Shown here: positions 23,230 to 33,255 of the stretch, piece by piece
How positions within the stretch are numbered: position 1 is the stretch's first letter
Layout: every line of letters begins with the position of its first letter
DNA from: Clostridiales bacterium
GTDB taxonomy: Bacteria; Bacillota; Clostridia; Oscillospirales; Butyricicoccaceae
Assembly: GCA_019421385.1 (NCBI GenBank)
Contig: JAHZFK010000006.1
Location: 1 to 64,000, forward strand
Reading direction: 5' to 3'
DNA: 64,000 bases
The notes under the pieces: model-generated
The model's database searches: none
The model's input: the letters and a program-made list of their open reading frames with translations, nothing else
Told to the model about the DNA's origin: nothing
Translations under genes and position numbers: made by a program

Positions 23230-25863
23230 TTATGCCTTGCCAAGCTCCTTTACGCGAGCCTGCGCCGCTGCGAGGCGGGCGATCGGCACACGGAAGGGCG
23301 AGCAGGAAACATAGTTCAGACCGACATTGTGGCAGAACTCGACGGAGGACAGGTCGCCGCCGTGCTCTCCGCAGATGCCCAGCTTGATGTCCGGACGGGT
23401 GCGGCGGCCTTCCGCTACGGCGTAGCGGATCAGCTTGCCAACGCCGTTCTGGTCGAGACGGGCAAACGGGTCGGACTCGAGAATCTTCTTCTCGAAGTAG
23501 GTCTCCAGAATGCGGCCCACGTCGTCACGCGAGAAGCCGTAGGTCATCTGGGTCAGGTCGTTGGTGCCGAAGGAGAAGAACTCCGCTTCCTGCGCGATCT
23601 CGTTTGCGGTAACGGCCGCACGCGGGGTCTCGATCATCGTACCGATCATATACTTCATCTTCAGGCCCGATGCTTCGATCAGCTCATCAGCCTTCGCCTT
23701 GATGACCTTCTTGACAAAGCGCAGCTCGTTGATCTCGGATACCAGCGGAACCATGATCTCCGGGGTGATCTTCAGGCCGTCTTCCTTCCAGACGTTGATC
23801 GCAGCGGAAATGATCGCTTCGGTCTGCATCTCAGCGATTTCCGGATACAGTACGTCCAGACGGCAGCCACGGGTGCCGAGCATCGGGTTGAACTCGTGCA
23901 GGTCGGCAACTTTGCCTTTGAGCTTGTCAAACGAAACGCCCATCTCATTTGCCAGCTCCTGAATATCTGCATCCTCCTGCGGCAGGAACTCATGCAGCGG
24001 AGGATCGAGCAGGCGGATGGTTACCGGCAGGCCGCCCATCGCGCGGTAAATCGCTTCAAAGTCGCCGCGCTGCATCGGCAGGATCTTGGCCAGCGCCGCC
24101 TTGCGCTGCTCAACCGTATCGGAAATGATCATTTCGCGCACTGCCTTGATGCGCTCGGTCTCAAAGAACATATGCTCGGTACGGCACAGGCCGATGCCTT
24201 CCGCGCCGAACTTGCGCGCCTGCGTTGCATCGCGCGGGGTATCGCCGTTGGTGCGCACCTTGAGCGTGCGGATCTCGTCCGCCCAGCCCATGAAGCGGCC
24301 GAAGTCGCCGGTCAGCTCCGCGTCCTGCGTGTCGATCTTGCCGAGGTATACGTTACCGGTCGAGCCGTCGAGCGAAATGAATTCGCCTTCCTTGACTACG
24401 GTGCCGTCAGCAAAGGTGAGGGTCTTGTTCTCCTCGGAAACCTTGATGCCGTTGACGCCAGCGACGCAGCAGGTGCCCATGCCGCGCGCAACAACTGCTG
24501 CGTGCGAGGTCATGCCGCCGCGGGCGGTCATAATGCCTTCGGAAACCGCCATGCCGTCGATATCCTCCGGCGAGGTCTCCTGACGGACCAGAACGACCTT
24601 CGCGCCGGTCTTGTGCGCCGCTGCGGCTTCTTCTGCGGTGAAGTAAACCGCGCCGCAGGCAGCGCCGGGAGATGCCGGCAGGCCGGTGGTGATCGGGGTA
24701 GCTGCCTCGAGAGCCGCCGGGACAAAGGTCGGGTGCAGCAGCGCGTCGAGCTGCTTCGGCTCAACCTTCATGATGGCCTGTTCCTTGGTGCAGACGCCCT
24801 CGTCCACGAGGTCAACCGCAACCTTGAGAGCCGCCTGCGCGGTGCGCTTGCCGTTGCGGGTCTGGAGCATATAGAGCTTGCCGTTTTCAATGGTGAACTC
24901 CATATCCTGCATATCGCCGTAGTGCTGCTCGAGGCGGGAGGAAATGTCCACAAACTGCTGATATACTTCGGGCATGGTGTCCGCGAGTGCGGAAATCGGC
25001 TGCGGGGTACGGATACCGGCCACAACGTCCTCGCCCTGTGCGTTCATCAGGAATTCGCCGTACAGCTTCTTTTCGCCGGTTGCCGGGTTGCGGGTGAAGG
25101 CAACGCCCGTGCCGGAGGTATCGCCCATATTGCCGAATACCATGGACTGTACGTTTACTGCGGTACCCCACGAGTGCGGGATATCGTTCATGCGGCGGTA
25201 AGTGTTCGCACGCGGGTTATCCCACGAACGGAATACCGCGCGAACTGCTTCCATCAGCTGCTTCTTGGGGTCCTGCGGGAAGTCCTCGCCGAGGGACTTC
25301 TTATAGTGATCCTTGAACAGGACGATCAGCTCGCTCATATCGTCTGCGTCCAGCTCGTTGTCCAGCTTGACGCCCTTCTTCTCCTTGACCTGGTCGATAA
25401 AGGTCTCAAAGGTGGACTTGGGCAGCTCCATAACGACGTCCGAGAACATCTGGATGAAGCGGCGGTAAGAGTCACGCGCAAAGCGCGGGTTATTGGTCAG
25501 TTTTGCGACTGCGTCGCAGATCTCATCGTTCATGCCGAGGTTCAGGATGGTATCCATCATGCCGGGCATGGAAGCGCGTGCGCCCGAACGAACCGAAACC
25601 AAAAGGGGCTTCTCCGGATCGCCCAGCGTCTTTCCGGTGACCTTTTCCAATTTATCGAGGTACTCAAGGATCTGATCCTGAATATCCGGATAGATCGTCT
25701 TGCCGTCCTCATAATACCGGGTGCAGGCCTCGGTGGTGATGGTAAAGCCCTGCGGTACGGGCATGCCGAGTCCGGTCATTTCGGCCAGATTCGCGCCCTT
25801 GCCGCCAAGCAGCTCACGCATTTTTCCGTTGCCTTCCGGGAACATGTAAACGTACTTCTTCAT
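23230..25863 (-). CDS. ppdK: Pyruvate, phosphate dikinase
   Basis: 877-aa enzyme interconverting pyruvate + ATP + Pi and PEP + AMP + PPi; in anaerobes it works in glycolysis or PEP synthesis. N-terminal ATP-grasp domain (LGGKGANLAEMTGLGMPVPQGF), central phosphohistidine domain with GGMTSHAAVVARGMG, and C-terminal PEP/pyruvate barrel (GTNDLTQMTYGFSRDD, CGEHGGD). The ATG at 25863 follows GGAGG at 10 nt; an upstream in-frame ATG would place that site inside the coding region. A long open frame on the opposite strand is only a shadow. Confidence 0.96.
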   Translation of the reverse strand: MKKYVYMFPEGNGKMRELLGGKGANLAEMTGLGMPVPQGFTITTEACTRYYEDGKTIYPDIQDQILEYLDKLEKVTGKTLGDPEKPLLVSVRSGARASMPGMMDTILNLGMNDEICDAVAKLTNNPRFARDSYRRFIQMFSDVVMELPKSTFETFIDQVKEKKGVKLDNELDADDMSELIVLFKDHYKKSLGEDFPQDPKKQLMEAVRAVFRSWDNPRANTYRRMNDIPHSWGTAVNVQSMVFGNMGDTSGTGVAFTRNPATGEKKLYGEFLMNAQGEDVVAGIRTPQPISALADTMPEVYQQFVDISSRLEQHYGDMQDMEFTIENGKLYMLQTRNGKRTAQAALKVAVDLVDEGVCTKEQAIMKVEPKQLDALLHPTFVPAALEAATPITTGLPASPGAACGAVYFTAEEAAAAHKTGAKVVLVRQETSPEDIDGMAVSEGIMTARGGMTSHAAVVARGMGTCCVAGVNGIKVSEENKTLTFADGTVVKEGEFISLDGSTGNVYLGKIDTQDAELTGDFGRFMGWADEIRTLKVRTNGDTPRDATQARKFGAEGIGLCRTEHMFFETERIKAVREMIISDTVEQRKAALAKILPMQRGDFEAIYRAMGGLPVTIRLLDPPLHEFLPQEDADIQELANEMGVSFDKLKGKVADLHEFNPMLGTRGCRLDVLYPEIAEMQTEAIISAAINVWKEDGLKITPEIMVPLVSEINELRFVKKVIKAKADELIEASGLKMKYMIGTMIETPRAAVTANEIAQEAEFFSFGTNDLTQMTYGFSRDDVGRILETYFEKKILESDPFARLDQNGVGKLIRYAVAEGRRTRPDIKLGICGEHGGDLSSVEFCHNVGLNYVSCSPFRVPIARLAAAQARVKELGKA

Positions 25864-25924
25864 TTGGGTCTTTTCCTCCATTTCGTTTGGTGCTCTCTTA
25901 AACACACTTCAATCACGCAAGAAT

Positions 25925-25933
25925 ATTATAGCA
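25925..25933 (-). promoter_or_regulatory. Extended -10 promoter of ppdK
   Basis: Minus strand TGCTATAAT, 62 nt before the ppdK start. No convincing -35 box. Confidence 0.5.
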
Positions 25934-26109
25934 TGTAGAATGCTTCGTGTTCCATTGTGGAAATTCACCGATTTGCTCTTCACTTCTTGTGCAGATTGCT
26001 GGATTTTATTGCTATTTCCGCAAAAACAAGGAGATTGCACTTGTACATTTTATCATTTCTTTCGCATTATTCAACAAAAAAATTAAAATTTTTATCATAT
26101 ATCGCACTT

Positions 26110-27792
26110 TTAGCGCGCTTTTTGTGAAATCAAACGAAATGCCGGGATGCATTCACAGAATGCAGCAATATGCACAAATTCCTGCAAAAAAGAATCGGCG
26201 GCCTGTACAAGACCGCCGATTGGCTGCGAGGAGATACCGGACACACAGATGCCCAGCGCCTCTTCACCGCGATATGTGGTTTCTACCATTTTGACCGACA
26301 GCAGATACCCCGCCGAGGAGGTGAACACGCCGTCCGAGAACTGATAGAAGGTATTTTGATTGAGTGCTGCATAGTATTGCAGCAGCTGCCTGCCGTCCTC
26401 ATTCAGGTCGGACAGGCGGTAATAGAAATACGTCGTGCCGCGATCCTTGATGCTGCCCAGCAGCGGCACACCGGTGACCGCGCCGAAGTCCGGCACCGGA
26501 TACAGCTTTTCATAGCAGTTCGAGGCATCCGGCCGATGCGTGTTGGTGTAAACCGCCGGGCTGACCGCTGTGCTGCCCTCCAGCGTTTCCAAAACCGAAA
26601 TCGGCACCGAATACGAGGGCGTACCGTTGTCGCGGCTGCTGACTGTCACGCCGACCAGACGGCCCTGCGCATCTACCAGCGCGCCGCCTGAATTGCCGCT
26701 GATGACCGACGCGGTCGATTCGATCAGCGTCGTCAAATATTCGTCGCTTCGCGGGTTTGTCACCACGCCGGAGGTCACCTTTGCGCTGCCGCCGCCGGGA
26801 TAGCCGAGCGCATACACGGTATCCCCTGTCTGCACCTCGTTCGAGGTTTCCAGATAAGGCAGGCCACTGCCGACCACGCGAATATGCGAGATATCCGCCG
26901 TTGTGTCAATGTCGTATATGGTGACCTCCCGCTTGGTGCCGTCCATCATTTCCGCGACCAGACGCTGCACTCCGTTTGCAACATGCCCGCAGGTGACCGC
27001 ATCGCCGTTCGCACTGAGGAGCACGCCGCTGCCCATGCTGAGCACATTGCCGCGCGCATCATAAGAATACAGCTTGAATACCGCGGGCATACACCGCTCA
27101 TAAATTTCGCTTGCCGTCAGTTCGGTCGATGCCGCGAGCGAGATCGTGCGCCGCAGGCTGGGGTCTGCCATGCGGGTGACGATGGCGGCGGCCTCGCTGC
27201 GTTTGATCGTGCTGGACGGCATAAACCGGCCTGCGCTGTCCGAACCGGTCAGCACACCGGCACGGTACAGCAGATAAACCGCATCCGCATAGGACGCGGA
27301 CATGGATACGTCCGGAATTGCGCCGTCCTCAATGGTATTGATGGCGGTCAGTGCCTCCGCCGGCAGCGCTGCCGCCAGCACAGAGGCAAATACCGCGCGC
27401 GACGCGGGCTGTGTATAGTCCGAACGCGCGGCTTTCAGGATGCCGTTTTGCAGCGCATAGTCCACATAGGTCTGGTACCACGGCGACGAGGACGCAAATT
27501 CCGCGCTGCCGGTGTGATAAATACTGTGCAGGCAGGCCGCCAGCTTGATCGCCTCTGCCACGGTCAGTGAGCTGTCCGGGGCGAAGCGGGTGGCGGACTG
27601 TCCGTTGATGAGACCGTATTCATAGGCCGCGCGCACATTATCCGCATACCACGCATCCTCCGACACGTCGGTAAACTGTCCCGGCGTATACGTTGTCTGC
27701 GCGGTAAAATTTTCATAGCCTGCAAAAGCGCTCGGCAGCAGCCCCAACATAAGTGCGACTGCCAGCAGCAGGCTGCATATTCTTTTCTTCAC
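26110..27792 (-). CDS. Secreted trypsin-like serine protease with three S-layer homology domains
   Basis: 560 aa from a GTG preceded by GGAGGG. Signal peptide KKRICSLLLAVALMLGLLPSAFA, then three SLH repeats (from FTDVSEDAWYADNVRAAYEYG; from SPWYQTYVDYALQNGIL; from PDVSMSASYADAVYLLYRAG), then a HtrA-like protease domain with His in TCGHVANG, Asp in TTADISHI and Ser in SGNSGG (about 267, 297, 366). No PDZ domain is visible. SLH domains bind cell-wall polymers, so the protease is probably surface-anchored. About 180 C-terminal residues after the protease have no recognisable family. Confidence 0.9.
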   Translation of the reverse strand: MKKRICSLLLAVALMLGLLPSAFAGYENFTAQTTYTPGQFTDVSEDAWYADNVRAAYEYGLINGQSATRFAPDSSLTVAEAIKLAACLHSIYHTGSAEFASSSPWYQTYVDYALQNGILKAARSDYTQPASRAVFASVLAAALPAEALTAINTIEDGAIPDVSMSASYADAVYLLYRAGVLTGSDSAGRFMPSSTIKRSEAAAIVTRMADPSLRRTISLAASTELTASEIYERCMPAVFKLYSYDARGNVLSMGSGVLLSANGDAVTCGHVANGVQRLVAEMMDGTKREVTIYDIDTTADISHIRVVGSGLPYLETSNEVQTGDTVYALGYPGGGSAKVTSGVVTNPRSDEYLTTLIESTASVISGNSGGALVDAQGRLVGVTVSSRDNGTPSYSVPISVLETLEGSTAVSPAVYTNTHRPDASNCYEKLYPVPDFGAVTGVPLLGSIKDRGTTYFYYRLSDLNEDGRQLLQYYAALNQNTFYQFSDGVFTSSAGYLLSVKMVETTYRGEEALGICVSGISSQPIGGLVQAADSFLQEFVHIAAFCECIPAFRLISQKAR

Positions 27793-27906
27793 TGCTATTC
27801 CCTCCGATTTCGGGCTGAATCCCGGCAGCTGGGCGCAAACCACAACTGCCTTCTTCCAGTATAGCCCCGAAGGCCTGTCGGTTTGGTGAACAATCTGTGA
27901 CGTTTT

Positions 27907-28416
27907 TTACTTTTCCGCTCGATACGCTGCGACAATTTCCCCGATGTGCATGGTGTGGTAATCCTTATCGCCGTACCACTTGTCGAGCGTCTCCTGCTGG
28001 AGGATATCCTCGGGTGCGATATCGCTCTTGCAGCGCTTGCGGCAAACCAGCACCAGCTCCGCCTCGGCAAAAGCCGGCTGGCCCTCTACCATGACCGGCG
28101 TCAGGCCGCTGTCATGCATCTTATCCATGTCCCGGCCGGACTTGGTGCCCAGCAGGTTGAGCGCGTCGCGGTGGCCGTCCTGTAAAAAAGACAGGGTATA
28201 ATACTCAGAGTTATCAACAAACTCCTTGGTATAACGGCTGTGGCGGATATAGCAGGTTGCCGACGGCTTGCCCCAAATCACGCCCACGCCGCCCCAGCTG
28301 GCGGTCATGGTGTTCCACTTCTGCTCCGTACCCGCGGAAATCAGCATCCACTGCTTGCCGATGAGGTCAAACGGGTTAAAAGACTGTTCCGCAATGTTGA
28401 TTTTCGTAAAAGACAT
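27907..28416 (-). CDS. Flavin reductase family protein (FMN-binding)
   Basis: 169 aa with the split-barrel flavoprotein fold: N-terminal PFDLIGKQWMLISAG, NTMTASWGGVGVIWGKPSATCYIRHSRYTKEFV and DGHRDALNLLGTKSGRDMDK. This pattern is typical of clostridial DIM6/NTAB-like flavin reductases. AAGGAGGAA precedes the ATG. Its partner oxidoreductase is unknown, and the neighbours give no hint. Confidence 0.88.
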   Translation of the reverse strand: MSFTKINIAEQSFNPFDLIGKQWMLISAGTEQKWNTMTASWGGVGVIWGKPSATCYIRHSRYTKEFVDNSEYYTLSFLQDGHRDALNLLGTKSGRDMDKMHDSGLTPVMVEGQPAFAEAELVLVCRKRCKSDIAPEDILQQETLDKWYGDKDYHTMHIGEIVAAYRAEK

Positions 28417-28436
28417 AGGGATTCCTCCTTACATGG

Positions 28437-30959
28437 TTATGGGATATCATGCCGCCGCATCTTCATTTCCTGCCACTCATCCCGAGTGATCAGGATTTGC
28501 CGCGGCTTGGAGCCTTCCGACGGCCCGATGATGCCGCGTTCCTCGATCTGGTCGATGATGCGTGCGGCGCGCGCATAGCCCAGCTTGAGCCGACGCTGCA
28601 ACATGGACGTGGACGCCTGACGGCAGTCCATAATGACGTCGATCGCTTCCTCGATCATCTCGTCCTCGTCGCCGCCTGCGTCACCGGACGCGCCGCCGCC
28701 CTTACTGTCCACCTGCTCGGCCTGCCGTTCGATATGCTCGAGGATCTCCTCATTATATTCGGCAGTGCTTGTCTGCTTGATATGCGCGATGACCGATTCG
28801 ATCTCATCGGACGAAATAAAGCAGCCCTGTACGCGGGTGGGTTTGCCCTCGCCCAGCGGCGCATACAGCATATCGCCCTTGCCGATCAGCTTTTCCGCGC
28901 CGGTCGTGTCCAGAATGATGCGCGACTCGATCTGGCTTGCCACCGCAAACGCAATGCGGGACGGGATATTCGCTTTCATAATGCCGGTGATAACGTCGGC
29001 CGAAGGACGCTGGGTCGCAACGACCAGATGCATACCCGCGGCACGCGCCTTCTGCGCGATACGGCAAATCGAGGTTTCGACCTCCTTGGCGGCGACCATC
29101 ATCAGATCGGCCAACTCGTCAATGACAATGACGATCTGCGGCAGCACCTGATACTGTTCGGGTGCGGCGCTCTCCTCGGCTTCTGCCTTGGCGCGCTCTG
29201 CGCGCATCAGGTCGTTATACCCGACCAGATTGCGCACCTGATGGTCGGCAAATAGCTTATAGCGGCGCTCCATCTCGCCCACCGCCCAGTTGAGTGCGCC
29301 CGCCGCCTTTTTCGGGTCGGTCACGACCGGAATAAGCAGATGCGGAATGCCGTTATAGTTGCCCAGCTCAACCATTTTGGGGTCAACCATGATCAGGCGC
29401 ACCTCTTCGGGCGTGGACTTATACAACAGTGAAATGAGCATCGAGTTGATGCACACGGATTTACCCGAACCAGTGGTACCGGCGATCAGCATATGCGGCA
29501 TCTTCGCAATGTCCCCGATGACCGGCTTGCCGGTGATGTCCTTGCCGACGGCAAAGGACAGGCGGCTGCGCGCGTTGGTGAACGCGGGTGACGAAATACA
29601 CTCGCGGATGAACACGGTGTTGACTGTCTTGTTCGGCACCTCGATGCCAACCGCGATTTTATCCGGAATGGGTGCGATACGCACATTTGCCGCGCCGAGC
29701 GACAGCGCAATATCGTCCGCCAGCGCGGTGATACGCGAGATTTTGATGCCGCGCGGGATGGTCAGCTCAAACCGCGTGACCGACGGGCCGCGCACAATGC
29801 CGATGATCTGTGCGTCGATATTGAACGACTCAAGCGTGTCGATCAGGCACTCGGAATTTTCTTTCAGCTCAGCTTCCGCGCCCGCGACCGAGGTATGCTT
29901 GCCCTTGGCGAGCAACTCGATCGGCGGATAATCGTACACCGGCATGGGCGCTTTCTGGTTCTCGTCCATCTGCTCGCTCAGTTCCGCCTGCTCGTCCTCG
30001 CTGATTTTCTCCGCCTTTTCCGGTTTTTCCGCTTTCTCCGGCTTGGGAGACGGCTCGACCGGCGTCTCCTCTTCCTCGCGGTTTTCCACCAGATCAAGGA
30101 TGCTCACCTGCTCGCCCGTGGTTTCTTCCTTCAGCGAACGCAGATATTCGTCCGGTGCCATCGGCTTGCCGCCGTGCATCCGGCGTACCGGCGCATCCGG
30201 GTCCGCCCCCGGCTTGTCCTCGCCGGGCGGATCGGTGTCGATCGGAATGTCGATCTCCGCCTTGCGGCGGGCTGCACGGCGCTCCTCGCGCTTTTGCACA
30301 TGCGCGCTGACCGCCTCATGCACATTGGGCAGCTTGGGCGGCGCTTCATAGCGCTCGCGCTCTTCCTCGTCCTCGTACTCGTATTCCGGCGGGCGGAACA
30401 TCTCCAGCAGCGCCTGCGGCGTGATGCGGCAGGCGACCAGAATCGCCGTGACGGTCAGCACCAGCAGCACCAGCAGCGCCCCCGCCGAAGACACGGCCCA
30501 CTCCAGCACGATATACAGGCCGCCCGCCAGCAAACCGCCGGACTTCTCCTCCATGCCGGTCGTCAGCAGGGCGAACAGGGTTTTCATCGAAAAATCATAC
30601 TCGTTTGCACAGGCAAATGCATGCACAATACCGCCGAAAAACAACGGCAGAAGCGCAATGCTCACGCCGCGCAGCCGCACCGGCCCCTTTTGCCGCGCAA
30701 ACAGCAGCCCCGCCAGCGCCAGCAGCGCAAACGGCAACAGGTATGCGCCTTTGCCGATCATCGCGCCGATGCCGCGGTGCAGCCATTCCAGCAGCACGCC
30801 GTCGATCGGCAAAATCGCCAGCAGGCACAAAAGCCCGAGCACGCCCCAGATAGCGCCCCATGTGGCGCGGGACAGGACAGGCTCCGGCTCGGGCGCACGC
30901 CGCGCAGTGCCTTTCCCGCGCGACGAAGTTTTTTTGGTTGTGGTTTTCTTTGCAGCCAA
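28437..30959 (-). CDS. ftsK: DNA translocase FtsK/SpoIIIE
   Basis: 840-aa membrane-anchored hexameric DNA pump for chromosome segregation at division or sporulation. The N-terminus is a Lys/Thr-rich tail ([16 protein letters not shown]), then four transmembrane helices (about residues 30-190), an acidic linker, the RecA-like motor with Walker [11 protein letters not shown], Walker [13 protein letters not shown], and a C-terminal gamma winged helix ([21 protein letters not shown]) that reads KOPS/SRS sites. The start is TTG at 30959 after GCGAGGG. Confidence 0.94.
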   Translation of the reverse strand: MAAKKTTTKKTSSRGKGTARRAPEPEPVLSRATWGAIWGVLGLLCLLAILPIDGVLLEWLHRGIGAMIGKGAYLLPFALLALAGLLFARQKGPVRLRGVSIALLPLFFGGIVHAFACANEYDFSMKTLFALLTTGMEEKSGGLLAGGLYIVLEWAVSSAGALLVLLVLTVTAILVACRITPQALLEMFRPPEYEYEDEEERERYEAPPKLPNVHEAVSAHVQKREERRAARRKAEIDIPIDTDPPGEDKPGADPDAPVRRMHGGKPMAPDEYLRSLKEETTGEQVSILDLVENREEEETPVEPSPKPEKAEKPEKAEKISEDEQAELSEQMDENQKAPMPVYDYPPIELLAKGKHTSVAGAEAELKENSECLIDTLESFNIDAQIIGIVRGPSVTRFELTIPRGIKISRITALADDIALSLGAANVRIAPIPDKIAVGIEVPNKTVNTVFIRECISSPAFTNARSRLSFAVGKDITGKPVIGDIAKMPHMLIAGTTGSGKSVCINSMLISLLYKSTPEEVRLIMVDPKMVELGNYNGIPHLLIPVVTDPKKAAGALNWAVGEMERRYKLFADHQVRNLVGYNDLMRAERAKAEAEESAAPEQYQVLPQIVIVIDELADLMMVAAKEVETSICRIAQKARAAGMHLVVATQRPSADVITGIMKANIPSRIAFAVASQIESRIILDTTGAEKLIGKGDMLYAPLGEGKPTRVQGCFISSDEIESVIAHIKQTSTAEYNEEILEHIERQAEQVDSKGGGASGDAGGDEDEMIEEAIDVIMDCRQASTSMLQRRLKLGYARAARIIDQIEERGIIGPSEGSKPRQILITRDEWQEMKMRRHDIP

Positions 30960-31050
30960 CGTGTTTTTCCCTCGCTTTATTTGCTTTCCCGCGCGGCACG
31001 GCGCGCGGCTTGCACCAGCAGACAGCCGGTGCTTTTCGGTTCAGTACGAA

Positions 31051-31077
31051 GAAAAGTCCCGTTATCCGGAACTTTTC
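31051..31077 (-). terminator. Terminator of uppP
   Basis: GAAAAGTCCCG / CGGAACTTTTC with a 5-nt loop, 35 nt after the uppP stop. Continues as TTC on the minus strand. Confidence 0.6.
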
Positions 31078-31111
31078 CCAACCGCTGCGGCATAGGCATC
31101 CGCAAGCGGCA

Positions 31112-31945
31112 TCATATCATTTTTATCAGGCTTACCACAATGGTGATGGTACCGATCAGGGTGCAGTACACCACGAACGGACGGAAGTTGCCGCGCTTGG
31201 AAACAAAGCGCACCATGCGGATGGCCGCAAGGCCGGACAGCATCGCCGCCAGAATACCGACCAGATAGCAGGCGATGGATGCGTCGCCCATGGCTGCCGC
31301 CGGGTCCTTGAACACATCGACCAGCTCCAGAATGTTCGCGCCCAGAATGACCGGCAGGGACATGATGAACGAGAAGCGCACGGCAAAATCACGCGAAAAG
31401 CCGCGGAACAAACCGGTGCAGATGGTGGTGCCCGAACGGGACAGGCCGGGCAGAACGGCAAAGCACTGGCCGATGCCGACGATCAGCGCATCCAGCCAGG
31501 TGGCGTTTTCCTCGGTCTTGTGCTTTTTCGGCGCCTTTTCCGACAGGAACAGCACCGCCGCCGTCACCAGCAGCAGCATGCCGACCAGCAGCGGAGAGGA
31601 AAACGCCTCTTCCAGCGTGCTCTTGATCGGCAGGATCGCAAACATCGGCACGATGGTCAGCAGCAGCATGACGATAAACCGACGGTACGGATGGCCGTTG
31701 ATCTTGAAGCCGTCATGAATCCAGCCAAAAAACTCGACAAACAGCTCCTTGATGTCCTTCCAGAACGCAACAATGACGCTCAGCAGCGTGCCGAAGTGCA
31801 GCAGGACGTTGAACAGCATATAGTTGGTCTCCACGCCGTCCCCGAACAGCGTCTGCACCAGCACCAGATGACCGGATGACGACACCGGCAGAAACTCGGT
31901 CAGGCCCTGCACCAGTCCTTGCACAATCGCAAACCATAAACTCAT
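31112..31945 (-). CDS. uppP: Undecaprenyl-diphosphatase UppP/BacA
   Basis: 277-aa polytopic phosphatase that recycles undecaprenyl pyrophosphate for cell-wall synthesis and confers intrinsic bacitracin tolerance. The catalytic segments are EFLPVSSSGHLVL (near the N-terminus) and PGLSRSGTTI; around eight hydrophobic helices. ATG 31945 (MSLWFAIVQG) is preceded by AAAAGGAGA and fits the family start; nine upstream codons are not conserved. Confidence 0.94.
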   Translation of the reverse strand: MSLWFAIVQGLVQGLTEFLPVSSSGHLVLVQTLFGDGVETNYMLFNVLLHFGTLLSVIVAFWKDIKELFVEFFGWIHDGFKINGHPYRRFIVMLLLTIVPMFAILPIKSTLEEAFSSPLLVGMLLLVTAAVLFLSEKAPKKHKTEENATWLDALIVGIGQCFAVLPGLSRSGTTICTGLFRGFSRDFAVRFSFIMSLPVILGANILELVDVFKDPAAAMGDASIACYLVGILAAMLSGLAAIRMVRFVSKRGNFRPFVVYCTLIGTITIVVSLIKMI

Positions 31946-32051
31946 TAGATATGTCTCCTTTTGATGGGGCAAATATTACATACGAAATTATTATAGCATA
32001 TCTGCGCGCAGGATACCACCTTTTTCCGCAAAAATGCCATGTTTCGCACGT

Positions 32052-32873
32052 TTATCCGTTCTCTGCCAAAATGCGGTCGATCGCAGCTGCCACGCCGTCC
32101 TCGGCATTGGTCAGCGTCTGCCGTTTGCAGATCGCCTTGACCGCGTCGTTGGCGTTACCCATGGCGATCGGCAGCCCGACCGCACGCAGCATTTCCAAAT
32201 CGTTTTCACTGTCCCCGATCGCTGCGGCGTGCGACAGGTCGGTGCCCAGCTCGCGGCACAACATGCCCAGTGCATTGCCTTTATCCGCCGCAGGCGTGAC
32301 CACTTCGATATTATCCGCCGCCGAGCTCATCACGCGCACGCCCGGAATCTGCCGGATCTGATTGCGCACCATGCTCAGCGTGACCTGGTCATTGCTGCGG
32401 GCGAAAATCTTATCGACTGAAACATGCCCGTCCGCGATATATTCCGCGATCGAAGGCACGACCTGCTTGACCGCGAGATAGCCCTCGTTGGATTTGTATT
32501 TGCCGAACTCCATTTCGTCATACGGCGTGATGAGCAGCGTTTCACCTACATAGACCATAACGGTCAGGCCGATGCGCTCCACCGCCGCAGCTGCGCGCAC
32601 CGCGTCCTCCCACGGCATGGACATGCGCATTGTGCACCGTCCGGTCGACACGCGCGAAATGGACGCGCCGCCCGCCGTCACCATCAGATCGTCCGCCTGC
32701 ATCTGCACGGCAAAATCGCGCGCCTCCCCACAGATGCGCCCGGTCGAAATCACGACATGCACGCCCGCCTCCCGCGCGCGACGCACGGCGTCGATCGTCG
32801 CCGCAGACACCGTATTATCCGGTGTAAGCGCCGTTCCGTCCAGATCGAGCGCGATCAGTTTGATATTCTGCAT
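32052..32873 (-). CDS. Cof-type HAD-IIB phosphatase
   Basis: 273 aa. Motif I is IALDLDGTAL (residues 6-15), motif II VISTGR, and the C-terminal motif AAIGDSENDLEML with GLPIAMGNA, typical of Cof/HAD-IIB sugar-phosphate phosphatases. A large cap domain lies between. Substrate unknown. ATG 32873 follows GGGGGAAA. The gene is divergent from the phage-type capsid cassette, and the LexA-like box lies in the shared intergenic region. Confidence 0.9.
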   Translation of the reverse strand: MQNIKLIALDLDGTALTPDNTVSAATIDAVRRAREAGVHVVISTGRICGEARDFAVQMQADDLMVTAGGASISRVSTGRCTMRMSMPWEDAVRAAAAVERIGLTVMVYVGETLLITPYDEMEFGKYKSNEGYLAVKQVVPSIAEYIADGHVSVDKIFARSNDQVTLSMVRNQIRQIPGVRVMSSAADNIEVVTPAADKGNALGMLCRELGTDLSHAAAIGDSENDLEMLRAVGLPIAMGNANDAVKAICKRQTLTNAEDGVAAAIDRILAENG

Positions 32874-32952
32874 GTTTCTGTTTCCCCCTGTATATTCCCA
32901 TTTCCTATTCAGGATACCGCAGCAGGCAATAAATTGCAAGCCCGAAAAGGGT

Positions 32953-32966
32953 CAAACATTTGTTCT
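32953..32966 (+). promoter_or_regulatory. LexA-like SOS box upstream of the capsid cassette
   Basis: CAAACATTTGTTCT, with the same core AACATTTGTT as the boxes of pcrA and dinB in this window. It abuts the -35 box of the cassette promoter. It also lies upstream of the divergent HAD gene, so the controlled side is inferred. Confidence 0.6.
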
Positions 32967-32994
32967 TGTTTTTCTCCCCTTTCTCGGCTATTCT
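32966..32994 (+). promoter_or_regulatory. Promoter of the capsid cassette
   Basis: TTGTTT (32966-32971), 17-nt spacer, TATTCT (32989-32994), 52 nt before the first cassette start codon. Confidence 0.55.
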
Positions 32995-33045
32995 TTGACT
33001 CACGGGAAGACAAGCAAATCCACCCTGAAAGGAGATGATGCCATT

Positions 33046-33255
33046 GTGCCGAGAAAAAAACAGCCGGACGACCTGATCCGGATTCTGTACGACATCGCGG
33101 ACGACGCGGATGCGCCGGCGAACAGCCGCCTGAGCGCGATCAAGGAGATCCTCGACCGGACGGTCGGCAAGGGCGCGATGCTGGGCGGCGAGGAACAAGA
33201 GCCCGCGCCGGTCGAAATCGTGTTTCGGATCGTGGACGATACGAATTCCCCGTGA
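33046..33255 (+). CDS. Small phage-type protein before terminase, possible small-terminase-like
   Basis: 69 aa from a GTG; AAAGGAG lies 11 nt upstream. Basic N-terminus (PRKKQPDDL), then a helix pair with NSRLSAIKEILDRTVGKG, and an acidic C-terminus. Short proteins with the pattern SAIKEILDR-GK precede large terminases in many Firmicutes phages and may be reduced small terminases. It overlaps terL (GTGA), so the two are coupled. Function is inference from position and motif. Confidence 0.65.
   Translation: MPRKKQPDDLIRILYDIADDADAPANSRLSAIKEILDRTVGKGAMLGGEEQEPAPVEIVFRIVDDTNSP

Noticed and set aside
23215..25938. 907-codon open frame on the plus strand
   Set aside because: Exactly opposite ppdK; the antisense frame stays open because of the biased codon use of that gene. 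Its translation has no recognisable motif.
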